Assembly: GCA_002778195.1 (NCBI GenBank)
Contig: PCDI01000007.1
Location: 467,735-531,734, forward strand
Source of the DNA: Raffaelea ambrosiae
Taxonomy: Eukaryota; Ascomycota; Sordariomycetes; Ophiostomatales; Ophiostomataceae
Reading direction: 5' to 3'
Length of the DNA stretch: 64,000 bases
Shown: piece after piece, positions 22,658 to 33,013 of the stretch
How positions within the stretch are numbered: position 1 is the first letter of the stretch
How the letters are laid out: the number at the start of each line of letters is the position of its first letter
Notes under the pieces: model-generated
Told to the model about the DNA's origin: nothing
Database searches by the model: none
The model's input: the letters and a program-made list of their open reading frames with translations, nothing else
Made by a program: the position numbers and the translations under genes

Positions 22658-24392
22658 GAGAGAAAGAAGAACATGGCCGTGAACTATGAGCATGATCCTT
22701 CTTTTTTTGTTTGTTCAGAGCTCTCTCTCCTCTCTCTTCCCTGATCTCAACCCATGTATTTTTTCTCGACGACGGAGGACTGAAAAATGAAAAACCTCTC
22801 CAACAGCGAGAAAAAGGGAAATCTGATTGGTTTCTAAGTTGTTTCCTATATTTTACATGACTGCATCTCTAGTGAGGCGTTGTTTTATGTGTTTTTTTTT
22901 GTATTTTTCGTGTATAGCCCTTGCTTTTTTTGGTCCTGTTTTTTCCTCTTTTTTGGTTACATCCTGCATCATCTATAGCGCGTCTTTTTGTCTTCTTGGG
23001 TGTTGGTATGCGTCTCGCACAGGGGCGGAAAAGGAAAGTCAACAATTGCGTATTATCTCCGTAGATGGAAAAGTAAATATAAATGGATCACCGGATCACG
23101 TTCCAAGCTCATCGCTTTCTTGTCTTGTTCCTCTATTACATTGTCTTTGCACAAGGAGATAGTCTCATAAAAGATTTTTCTTTGATCGTGGGTCGAGTCA
23201 TATTGGGCAGTGTGAACTGCTATCTGTGCTAAGTATAGTATGATGCAAAACTAAATGAACAATAATGAACAAAAGAAAGTAAAAAATTTGGGTGCGGTCA
23301 TGTATTCTCGGAATACACGAGCAAAAGATTTCAAAAAAAAAATATGTGCTCAACACACAAGAGTGAGCAGAAGAGAAGAAAACATTTCATGCAAGATCTC
23401 CCGTGTATGCTTGCCAGACAAAGAAAATATCGACAAAGGAAAATGGAAAAAGAGAAAAAGAAACAGGCGATGTCCAAAAAAACAAACCCCAGACGGTCCA
23501 TGCCCCGGCTCAAAAAAAAAAAAAAGAACAGTCCACCCGAATATGCAAAGCACGTGAGATAATTGTTGGAATAGACAGACAATGGAAAATAGTAATGAAG
23601 AAAGAAGAAATAAAAAAAGCGTTGAGCACCCAGCGAGTGTAGACTGGTCCACACTGAAGAGGATATAAGAGAAGGGGAAACAAACGGAAAAGAAGACACA
23701 AAGGAAATAAAAAACCATGATGCTAATCAAGTCCCTCATCCATGCCCATTATACTCCGTCCGTTGTCGAAACTTAAACCCTTGCCATGACTTGATTCCGT
23801 CTCTTTGACGCCGATGTGGTAAAAAAAAAAACCCCCCAAGAAAACAAAATGTATATGAACCCGATCAAAAAGAAAACTGGTCTTGGCAAAGCTGATCCGA
23901 TGCCGTGCCTGGTAGGTCGCTGAGTTGCGATCTTGGACAGCGTTGCTTCTTGCGTCTTCGGCCGGGGCGGTGTATAAAAAGAACTTTTGCTCTTCCGGGA
24001 ACTTTTTTGTTGCGTTGTTGTGTATCGTGAACCCCCCTGAAGCCGTCTTTCGCGACAGGGGTATGACATAAACGAGAACGCCCGATGGAAAACAAAATCG
24101 AAAAAAAATGCTAACCCATGTACTGTTGCCTTCCCAACCACACCGAGGCTATGCTTATGTTTGCGCGTGACTGAGACACTCTCGGTGTAATGTTGCACAA
24201 AACGAGTGTGAAAAGGCAAAACTAATAAAATCAAAATAAAAGAAGACACAAAGCCCGCACCGCGCTGAGAACATTGCTCAAAGGTCGTACAGGTGAAGTG
24301 AAAGGCAAAAACAAGAGAACAGAAATAAGGTGCCGAGGTCGTAGTAATACAAAATTGTAAAAGCAAAAATAAAAGATAAAAGAGAATATGGA
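22658..24392. other. Convergent 3' region between pfa3-like gene and plc1
   Basis: This 1.7-kb spacer is AT-rich, with T-rich sequence on the left half and A-rich on the right half, as for two facing 3' UTRs. It is longer than the other convergent spacers here. No conserved reading frame or RNA gene was recognised. Confidence 0.7.
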
Positions 24393-27300
24393 TCACGACA
24401 AGCCGCTGTCGAAGCTCGACTTGGGGCTGATATTGTTCGACCGGTTGAAGACGGTGCGGATGCTCCGAAGCTTGCTGGTCGCTGTGTTGGCGGTTGTGGT
24501 GCTGTTCGTCTCGATATCGGCCGAAGGCATGTAGACGCTGACAATAGGGTCCTTGCGAATCTCGCAGAAGAGCGTGGAGAACATGTAGCGGTCGGCGTTG
24601 ACATCCAGCAGTGGAATGTTGCGATAGCCCTGCTTGAGATTGCTGAGCTTGGCCGTGTACGTCGCCATAGGGGTGGCCGTGCTGTATCGAGTGTTCTCTG
24701 CCACCTTGACAGTGAACCGAACAAAGACGAGGTCGGGGTACTTTGTGGTGAAGCTGAAGTTGAACTTCTGGTCGTAGATGGGGTTGAAGCCGTTGCCGCT
24801 GACGGACTTGGTCCGGTACATCAGGGGCGTCAGTGGAGGCTGTTCGGCTTCTTCCTTGCTCTGGTTGCGCTCGCGCTTGTCGTCGGCCATGAACACTTCC
24901 ACTTCCACATACGGCTCCATGCCACGTCGGTTAGGCATGCTGAGGGGCCGCATCAGACGCTGTGCGGAAATGACACCAATGCTGAAAGTAACGTTCTTGC
25001 GTTCGCGCTTAAATTCGCGAGGCTTGCTCTCGCCAGGAAGGTTGGGCAGCACCTGGAATCCCCGGCACTCTTGCGGCTTCAGAACGTAGCCTGACTGGTC
25101 GGTTCCGCCAGTAAACATGGCTGTGTTGAGCTGCATGCCGAGGTCATACGTCTGCCAGTTGAGCGCAGCCATCTGGACACCCTTGCGCCAATGGATCAAG
25201 GGGTTGAAGTTGGAGGAACCAATCCGGTACGGCTTCGGGTACACGCGCATGAGGTAGCGCATGTTGTGCCAAGATACGGCTCTGCGGTATTCTCTTGTCT
25301 TGGTGTACTTTTCGAACACGGACTCGTCCCAGGACAAGATGTGGTTGTACAGCTTGCAGTCGGCCTTGTCAAAGGGCGTGGACTTGTGCACACCAACGCA
25401 GTAGACTGCCAAACAGCCAAGCTCGTGAACAATCTTGCTTTGCTTCAAGGCAGACTTGTCCTCGCCGCTCTCAGACTCACTCCCACTGCTGCTGGATACG
25501 CCCAAGTGCACCTCGCCTTCCGTGATAGTGTTGACGACACGGGCTTTGGGTGAACTGAACTTTTTGGGACTTGCGAAGCTTGGGCTTGCAGCCGGGCTGG
25601 ATACAGCGGTAGCAGGCTTGGACGCAAATTGGCGAGTGGGCGAGTGGACAGCTGGCATGCCGTTGTCGTTCAAAGTGGGCCGTTGGAAAGGATTCGGAAG
25701 GCTGTTGCCGCGCCGTCTGCCACGAACAGCTTCGGCGCCGGCAATAATTTCGCCAGCCCCCAGCCCCGGCCCAGCTCCAGCCCCAACCCCAACCGTTGTG
25801 GGATGAGCAGGGCGAGGAGCAGGCTTCTCGGTCTTCTTTGTCTTGACGAGGATACGGTTCAGGAGCTCCGACGGCGACGGGAGGCGGCCTTCCTCAATGG
25901 TGAGGGGCTCGGTGACAAGTTTGGTGCCAAAGACTTCGCGCATGATCTTGGCCATGATTTTCTGCTGATCAGGACTGCAGTGCACCTCGAGCGATATCCA
26001 AAGAGGAAACTGCGACTTGACAAAGGCGTACTTGTTGATGGAGTCAATGGCTGCACGGAAGGATATGCTTGAGGTCCAGGTGTTGCCGTGGACCACAATA
26101 GGTTGGCCATCCGCACCGTCCCAGCAGTCGATTTCCACACAGCGGCAGCCGCGGGTGAGAGCCGCAATGTAGCCCTCCACGCTCGACGTGCCAGCGACCT
26201 GGCGTCCGACTAAGTACGTGTTGTGCGAGCTCGAAATAAAGTACTCGTTGACGGGGCGGTCAAACACGTATGACTTCGGCTCATTGGTAATCGGCTGGTT
26301 GTGACTCGAGCACAGAAAATTGCCGAGGTCCTGTTCAGACATCCTCCTCACACTGTCTTCTCCGCTGTCTCCGCTGATCGGCTCCACGAAGCCAGCCATG
26401 CATCTAGGTGGTTGGCTGAAGCGGTTGAACACCGATTCCCACGACGAGACGTCGTCGTCAACATTTTCATCTTGGGCGGTGCGCAAAAAGGTGAAAAACT
26501 CGTCCTGAGTAATGCCCAGTTCGGTGTTGCTTGCAATTGTACGGTAGATGGCGTGAACGTCCTCGCGCTTCCGAATTAGGTGCAGGAAATGCTGGAAGCC
26601 GGCAAAGTCCAAGCGGCCGGTGCCGAGCACGTCGGCCTCGGCGAATTTGGCCTTCAAGACGTTGGTAGGCATGTGGATATGGAGAATGTGGCAGACGTTG
26701 GTGAGGCTCGCCATGTCCACTTCTTTCGAGCCATTTGCCATTGGAGGAATCTCACGCTCCCAATACGAGCGGAGGGCGTCGTCTTCAAAGGCCATTAGAG
26801 AGGCGACGGTATCTTGCCGGTGGCGGTAGATAGCATCCAAGGCAGAGATCCAGTCATGGAAATTCTCATCGGTGTTGGCAATCAAGTGCATCAGCTTCGT
26901 CTGTGTCGTTTCCTGGACGGTGTAAAGAATGGAAAAGAATCGAGGCTCGTCCTTCTCCGGCATACGGAAATCAAGACGGTATTGGCGAATATCTTCGGCT
27001 GTGCGCACTTCCTTTATGTCGTCAATATAGATGCACTTGTTTGGTCGGTTCTTGTCCCAAATAATCTTGCCGCCCTTGAGATCCAAGGTAAGCACAAGCG
27101 TTTTGGTAGTGTTCTTCTTGGTCACCTTGCGGATGGGTGTGCCGTGGAGAAGAGCAAGAGGGATGGCAGGGCCGCCACGAACGGGTGCCGGTGCCGTAAA
27201 CTCATCAATCGACGACGTGCCGTTAGTTGTAGAGAAGCTGTCCGTGCTGAAGTTCTTGCCCACGGTTGATGGAGCGCTGCTGTTACCTTCCCGGTGGGTC

Positions 27301-27953
27301 GTGCCAGCGGCAGCAGCCAAATCCGTGGCCAGGCTCGCGCCCTCCAAGATGTCGCCAGGCGGAGTGGTGTTGGTGCTGTCACTGCGCCTGCGGATGATGC
27401 CGGGGCCAACGCTGACATCGCGGCTGTTGCTGTTCGGCCGAGCGGACGACGCTCGCCGGCGCGAAATTGCTGAAGAGGCTCTGCTGGACAGACGGCGGAT
27501 TAGGCTGTTGTTTTGCTTGATAGCTTCTTGCATGGCCGAGCTCTGCTGGGTGCTGACAGAAGGCGGGTAGTGGTAGACGGACGACGAGCTCATGTTGTGG
27601 GCAATCATGGCATCCGGAAGCTGGAAATGGGTGATGCCGAAGGACTCCAATTCCCGACCACGCAGCGGCTCCGGCGACGGAACCAAAGAGCCGCCATTGG
27701 TTGTTGAGGCATCATGATTCGACGCCGTGTCTGGGGACATTGCCGGGAATTCATGGGACCCTGAAGATACGCTCATGGCGGAGGCCGGCACTGCCGGGAG
27801 GTTTGCGTTCAAAATCAAGTCGGCTTCCATGTCGTCTTCCGCATGGGGAGGTAATGGATGAGTGGTGGCTGCGGTCATGGTAGGGGTGCCGGGAGCGCTT
27901 TGAAAAAACGACATCCCTGTCCTTTCACGATGGGGACTTGAGTTGAAAATCAT
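24393..27953 (-). CDS. plc1: Phosphoinositide-specific phospholipase C (delta type)
   Basis: Single-exon gene, 1186 aa. Hydrolyses PIP2 to diacylglycerol and inositol trisphosphate in a calcium-dependent way, at the plasma membrane. Domain order fits fungal PLC1: disordered Ser-rich N-terminus, PH-like domain (about 273-375, KTLVLTLDLKGGKIIW), EF-hand-like region (about 400-530), catalytic X box (about 544-680) with SSSHNTY (His577), CVEIDCWDG and VVHGNTW (His622), a disordered X-Y linker, Y box (about 843-963, SSNFNPL and GCQMVALN-like GVQMAALNWQTYD), and a C2 domain (about 980-1115). The frame stays open upstream to 28256 but has no earlier ATG, so MIFN at 27953 is chosen; MSFF at 27914 is a second candidate. 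The family links calcium signalling to growth and morphogenesis. Confidence 0.95.
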   Translation of the reverse strand: MIFNSSPHRERTGMSFFQSAPGTPTMTAATTHPLPPHAEDDMEADLILNANLPAVPASAMSVSSGSHEFPAMSPDTASNHDASTTNGGSLVPSPEPLRGRELESFGITHFQLPDAMIAHNMSSSSVYHYPPSVSTQQSSAMQEAIKQNNSLIRRLSSRASSAISRRRASSARPNSNSRDVSVGPGIIRRRSDSTNTTPPGDILEGASLATDLAAAAGTTHREGNSSAPSTVGKNFSTDSFSTTNGTSSIDEFTAPAPVRGGPAIPLALLHGTPIRKVTKKNTTKTLVLTLDLKGGKIIWDKNRPNKCIYIDDIKEVRTAEDIRQYRLDFRMPEKDEPRFFSILYTVQETTQTKLMHLIANTDENFHDWISALDAIYRHRQDTVASLMAFEDDALRSYWEREIPPMANGSKEVDMASLTNVCHILHIHMPTNVLKAKFAEADVLGTGRLDFAGFQHFLHLIRKREDVHAIYRTIASNTELGITQDEFFTFLRTAQDENVDDDVSSWESVFNRFSQPPRCMAGFVEPISGDSGEDSVRRMSEQDLGNFLCSSHNQPITNEPKSYVFDRPVNEYFISSSHNTYLVGRQVAGTSSVEGYIAALTRGCRCVEIDCWDGADGQPIVVHGNTWTSSISFRAAIDSINKYAFVKSQFPLWISLEVHCSPDQQKIMAKIMREVFGTKLVTEPLTIEEGRLPSPSELLNRILVKTKKTEKPAPRPAHPTTVGVGAGAGPGLGAGEIIAGAEAVRGRRRGNSLPNPFQRPTLNDNGMPAVHSPTRQFASKPATAVSSPAASPSFASPKKFSSPKARVVNTITEGEVHLGVSSSSGSESESGEDKSALKQSKIVHELGCLAVYCVGVHKSTPFDKADCKLYNHILSWDESVFEKYTKTREYRRAVSWHNMRYLMRVYPKPYRIGSSNFNPLIHWRKGVQMAALNWQTYDLGMQLNTAMFTGGTDQSGYVLKPQECRGFQVLPNLPGESKPREFKRERKNVTFSIGVISAQRLMRPLSMPNRRGMEPYVEVEVFMADDKRERNQSKEEAEQPPLTPLMYRTKSVSGNGFNPIYDQKFNFSFTTKYPDLVFVRFTVKVAENTRYSTATPMATYTAKLSNLKQGYRNIPLLDVNADRYMFSTLFCEIRKDPIVSVYMPSADIETNSTTTANTATSKLRSIRTVFNRSNNISPKSSFDSGLS

Positions 27954-28290
27954 TGTTTCGGTTGTGAGAGAGAGGGAGAGATAGGATCTTGTTGCCAGCA
28001 CTGGGGGAGATGTGGAAGGGGATGTTGATGTAGAATGACAACAAGAAACCAGTAAGAGTAGCGGCAGTCGGCAGGAAGGTGGCAAGGGATGTCGTTCTTC
28101 CGGCAGATGCTCGAGGAAGCAAGCTCTCAGAGCTGTTGGTGTGAGTGGTGGCGATGGGTGTTTATAGGAAACAATGAGATATGGATATGTGCCGCATTGT
28201 AAATAGGGAATGGGGTAGAAAGAGGTTCTTGTGTTGATGGGTGGTAGAGATAGCAAGGAAGGGACGAAAGTTACTTATATAAAGCAGGGA
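27954..28290 (-). promoter_or_regulatory. plc1 leader and TATA-like promoter element
   Basis: On the minus strand the sequence before the start is CT-rich with CTCTCCCTCTCTCTC close to the ATG. A TATATAAG element lies at about 28275-28284, some 325 nt upstream. Placement is by sequence only. Confidence 0.4.
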
Positions 28291-29231
28291 GTGTGTGTGT
28301 GAAGGAGCGTGTCAGAGGCGCAAGACCAAGAGAGTGAAGTGCGAGTGGGTAGTAGTGTGGCAGATGGGTTGGTCAAGTAGAAGAGAAGTGAAGAGCGGCT
28401 CTGAACAAAAGTTGGCAAGTTGGAAAGCAAATTTGATGCGAGGCCAGCCCACAAGCAAACAGAAAGGAACAGAAGAGGAGAAAGAGAAGAAAAAAGAGGG
28501 TGAGCGACGCTTTTTAAGTGTCAAGAGCAAGCAGTAGATCCCGGCTGGTACAAAGACAGGCTTTCAAGGCTATTCGCAACGGTGGGTAGGGGTAGAGTTG
28601 GCCAGCTGTCGTTGGTCGTAGCTAGCTGTGTCACATCTGCCTGCTGTGTTGCTTGTCGTTTTTAAGTGCGCCCGATTTGCGCCTGGGTTGGCCGGGGTTG
28701 GCTGGGCTGCTCTGGTCGCTCTGGTAGCTTCTGGGTCTGCTGGTGTTGGTGTTGTTTGTCGCTGGTGGTGCTTTGGTGCCGCCTGCGTTGTTCTCCTAGA
28801 GGGTCGGTCCCGAGCAAACGTCAAGAGAGCGTTGCAGCAGGCCGCGGGAGCCGCCTATTTAGGAACTTCCCAGGTAGATGTCGTGTACCAGTACGGGCTG
28901 CGGGACACGCCCACTCCCCTCAGGTGACTTGACTAGTTTGCGCGGACGGCGCAGAGGTGGACACACAGGCGTGCAGAAACGGACTGCAGCACAGGTGTGG
29001 CAGCGAGGCGTCGTGGGTGGTGAAGCTCACGGCAGGAATGGTGAGGTGGCAGGCGTATGCAGGATGCTACTTTTGGCTGCGACGCAGTTGCGGCGTCCCA
29101 CAAGCTTAGCCGAGGATGGCAGATGCAGTGATTCCAAGGCGAGGGAGGGAGTTTCCTCCCATGGCTTCGTGGCCCCGGCAGTGAAGAGCGGTTGCGGTAG
29201 CAGAGCTATCGGGTCGGTGCAGTTTCGGGCT

Positions 29232-29303
29232 GGAGCTTTTGGAGCTTTTGGAGCTTTTGGAGCTGCTGGAGCTGCTGGAGCTGCTGGAGCTGTTGGAGCT
29301 GCT
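29232..29303. repeat. 9-bp tandem repeat, eight copies
   Basis: Unit GGAGCTTTT (three copies) grading to GGAGCTGCT (four) and GGAGCTGTT (one). Because the unit is a multiple of three, it stays open in several frames and creates misleading Ala/Pro-rich ORFs. Confidence 0.95.
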
Positions 29304-32300
29304 GGCTGATCGGTCCCGATCGTGTCTGCAAGGAATCCAGAGTCCGGCTGCAGTTTGAGGGCCGATCTCAAGGACGATGCCGCTGTTTTCTGGGGCGTTT
29401 CCGGAGACGTTTCCTGGAGCGCTCCTCGAGCCCGTGAGAGTTTCCTGGCAGGCGGTTCGTGTCGGGCTTTTGTAGTCTTGGCGTTGTTTAACCGGACTGG
29501 CTCACAACACAGTCGACGAACATGCTCCGTGCAGAGAGGACCAGGCGCAGGCTGACTCGCGCGTGCCGCACAACACGATGCTACGGACAAGAATGGCCAG
29601 ACAGCAGCAGCGGATGAATCCTTCTCGTGTGCGCCCGTGAAAAAGAAAAAAAGAAAGCGTGAGAAAAGCGAAGCCTGGCACAGGGTGGTGCGATACTCCT
29701 CGTCTCCCTTTTTGGTCGTCTGGCGAGCGTCTCCCTCGTTTCGCAGCGCAGCGCCTCTCTAGCCGTTGCTTTCCGCACAGGGATGCGCCTGGAGAACAGA
29801 CAGCGCAGGCGCACAGTTTGGTGCCAAAATTGGGCTTGTCCGGGCTACTTCTTTGGGCCTCCAGTAAAAAAAAGAGTCAGTCAAAGGGACATGGGGGTGG
29901 GGTCTGCCTGCAGGCTTGCAGTTTTGCTGCTGCTTGCTGGCTGCAGGTTTTGGAGCGGCGCACACAATTGGTCTATGCGAGGATGCGCCAGCCACAACGG
30001 GAGGTCAGTTGAGCATGCAGAAGAGAGCCGAGCTGGTCAAGCGACACTCTGGCTGTCGTCCGGATGGCTTCTCTGCTTGTGTCGCCTTTTTGGGGAGGAC
30101 CCTGCTTGGTGTTGCCTGGGCTGGTCGACCTGGACGGTCAGTCTGGCGCGGGCCGTCCTCCGGGACGTGGTCTGGCTTTGCGGCTGGAGCTGGACAGGCC
30201 GGACGGGACCAGCCAAACGAGACAATAAAAAAAAGGCCTGCAAGTCAGGGCAGAGTAGAGGTGAAGTTGGATGCAGAGTGGTGGTGACACGGAAGGCCGA
30301 TCTTGCCGTAGTATGTATGCAGTGGCGATAAGGTGTGATCGGTGGGCGCTGTCAGTCGGTGCTACGCAGGGCAAAGAGACCAGTGCAGTGCAGTGCGTGT
30401 TCGAGGTGAGACAAGGGTCGTGCGTGTATCTGTGTCTGTGTCTATGCCTGTGTTTCGTTGTGCTGTCTTCGAATTGGTTGTACGTGAACTGCGGGTGTGG
30501 GCAAGCTTTGCAAAACTCGAGAGCTGCGGTAGTTGGAGGTGCGAGTCAGGAAGAGCAGGCGAGGGTGGGTTACTTAAAGAGGGAAGTCAGGCAGGGCCGG
30601 GAAATTATTTGACACTTGGGGAAGGAGCGCATGGCGAGTGATTCATACACAGCAAGGGCCGCAAGAGAAAAAATAAGTTAAAAAAAAGACACTAGGAAAA
30701 GGAGCTTGCGGTGCAGGGAAAGGGAAGTTGAAGGAAGAAAAACCGTCCCGTTGGCTAGGTACGGTCGGGTTAGCACACCGCACCATCCGTTCTTTCCACA
30801 CCGTCTACGCAGCCACACAGACAGCCCAGCTGGCGCGCGCCAGATACGCTGCCCCGGCACCCCTACTCACAGCGAGGCGTGACGAGGGACAGAATTTGCG
30901 AGCGGTGGGCAGCCATAGGGAAAGAGCGACTGACGCAAGGTCGCAGAGCGTGAAGTAACCTGAAGCAATGTAAGGACGCATGTACGCAGTACTTGTGGAG
31001 ATCAGTGGAGACGACGGTACGGCGTGATCTCCACTGACAAGGAAGCGACAGGGGGCAGGGAAGGAGCGAAGGGGTGACGAGGAATTGGGACAGGATCCCG
31101 CCTTTTTTTGTTTCCCCCCCCTTTCTTTTTTCGTTCCATGCAGGAGGAGGGCAGTCAGGATGGATGATGCTTCAAGTGCCCTAGATACATACAGTACAGT
31201 GCACACGCGTAACCAGAGCACGGCGCACGCCTCCCTTCGGTGCCGTTTCGTACTTGCTTTTTTCTGGGCGTTGTCTGCCCTCGTCGCTCCTTCCGTCGCT
31301 CGCGCGCCTTCCTTTTCTGAGACGGCCACGCATCCCTTCGAGTGGCAGCTGCCCCATCTTGGCTACTCGCGCAGCTCTTCTTGTACTATTGATGCTGTCT
31401 GTTTCTGTTTGTTTCGGTCGCTTTCACGGGCTGCTGGCTTCACCATCTACCCCGCTCCGGTTTCTCATCCTGCTTGCTTTTTGGCCTCTCTGACCTGTGA
31501 CTTGTCTGGCATGTCGAGTACATCGCTCTAGGTGGTGAGCTAGCGGCCTTTAGGGCAAGACACACGAGATACACGAGCTGCTTGCCATGCAGTCACTTTG
31601 GCTATTATTGAGATTTCTACTCGTAGTACGAAAAATGTGCCCCCTACAAATACGCGTTTGCCCTGTAAGAGCTACGTGTGACTACCAAAGCATGGGGTGA
31701 ACGTGGGCGCAGGCGCAGGGGGCTCCAGCGGTGCCAAACACCGACGTGGCCGTCGTCTCTTGGCGTCTGCTGGCCGAAATCATCAAGAGTAGAGAAGCAC
31801 ACGATATGATTACCCGTTTCGTGAGCAGCGAGAAGACCGGGGGGGTGTGGCACAGCAGTACACAGTATCTTCCGTCACTGCAGGGGAAAACGCCTCGGCA
31901 GGCTTGGCTGTGCCTGGCTCGGAGAAGGGTAGGGGGCTACAGTAAGAGCCACGCTTGCAGGCGACTTGAGGGCAAAAGGCATAAGAGAGTGACGAGCTGC
32001 CAGGGAGCTGGCTGGAAGGAGCACCAGCTGGGAAGAGAAGTGGGCTTGGGATGGGGTGAACAAAGACGATACATTGGCCACATGCGGCAGTAGACGAAAG
32101 ATTGGGAAAATTTTGCACCAGACGGCGACCGGTTTCAGCAGGGCAGAGCGCGGAGACAAAGTATCGCCGAAGTACCGCTAAAATAAACCCAAAACACCCC
32201 GCTGTGCAGCAGCGTGTGTGAGTACAGTGGTGGCATGTACGACGGTGGTAGTGGTAGTTCCTTCGGCACATCACAGAAAGGGAGGCGAGTGTGAGGTCAC

Positions 32301-32963
32301 TACCTTAATGCCAGGAACAAGTGGGCTCATCCGACTGTTCCTTCCGGCTGGAGAGGTACTGGGTACCCACTGCCACCACAGCCACATCCGCAAAGCGCCA
32401 GGTATCCGGTTCTCGGACCTTTTTTCTCCGCACACAAAAAAAAAATAGGACCGCAGCAAGGAAGAAGGAAAAAAAGAAGGAAAAAAGGAACACCGCCAGA
32501 CAGCCAACAGCAACTACTGGGGTAAGATACTGCACATTGGCCAGATACAACACCGCAAAAAGCTAGAAAGCCACAAGGCCAACAGCAGAAACTCAATAAA
32601 ACCTGGAAATGCTATAGCCGGGGTTGTCTCACTACGAATAACTCAGCCTCCAAAACACAGCACACCGGAAGGCCCCGCACGTTACCAAGTATAATTTTGC
32701 TGGACCGACCCCGGCGGTCGATCACCATGTACTACGGTATCGCCAAACACGCAGAACAGGTTTCCCGGCGAGAGATCGGCCCAACGCAGGGTGCCACAGT
32801 CTGCTGAGCTTTGTTGGATTCTTTATTTATTTTAGTCTTATTTCGGGCAGCGCTTCCAAGTTTCAGAGCTGCCTGCTTGCATGTAGACGAGTGGCTCTGG
32901 CAATGCTGCGCCGGCTGCGATGGCCACAGCATGCAGCCGAATCGTGCGGTTGTTGTCACTGTC

Positions 32964-33013
32964 GCTGCTGCTGCTGCTGCTGATGCTGATGCTGATGCTG
33001 CTGCTGCTGCTGT
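32964..33013. repeat. CTG/ATG triplet repeat
   Basis: An uninterrupted CTG-type triplet tract with three GATGCT interruptions in the middle; no gene around it. Confidence 0.9.
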
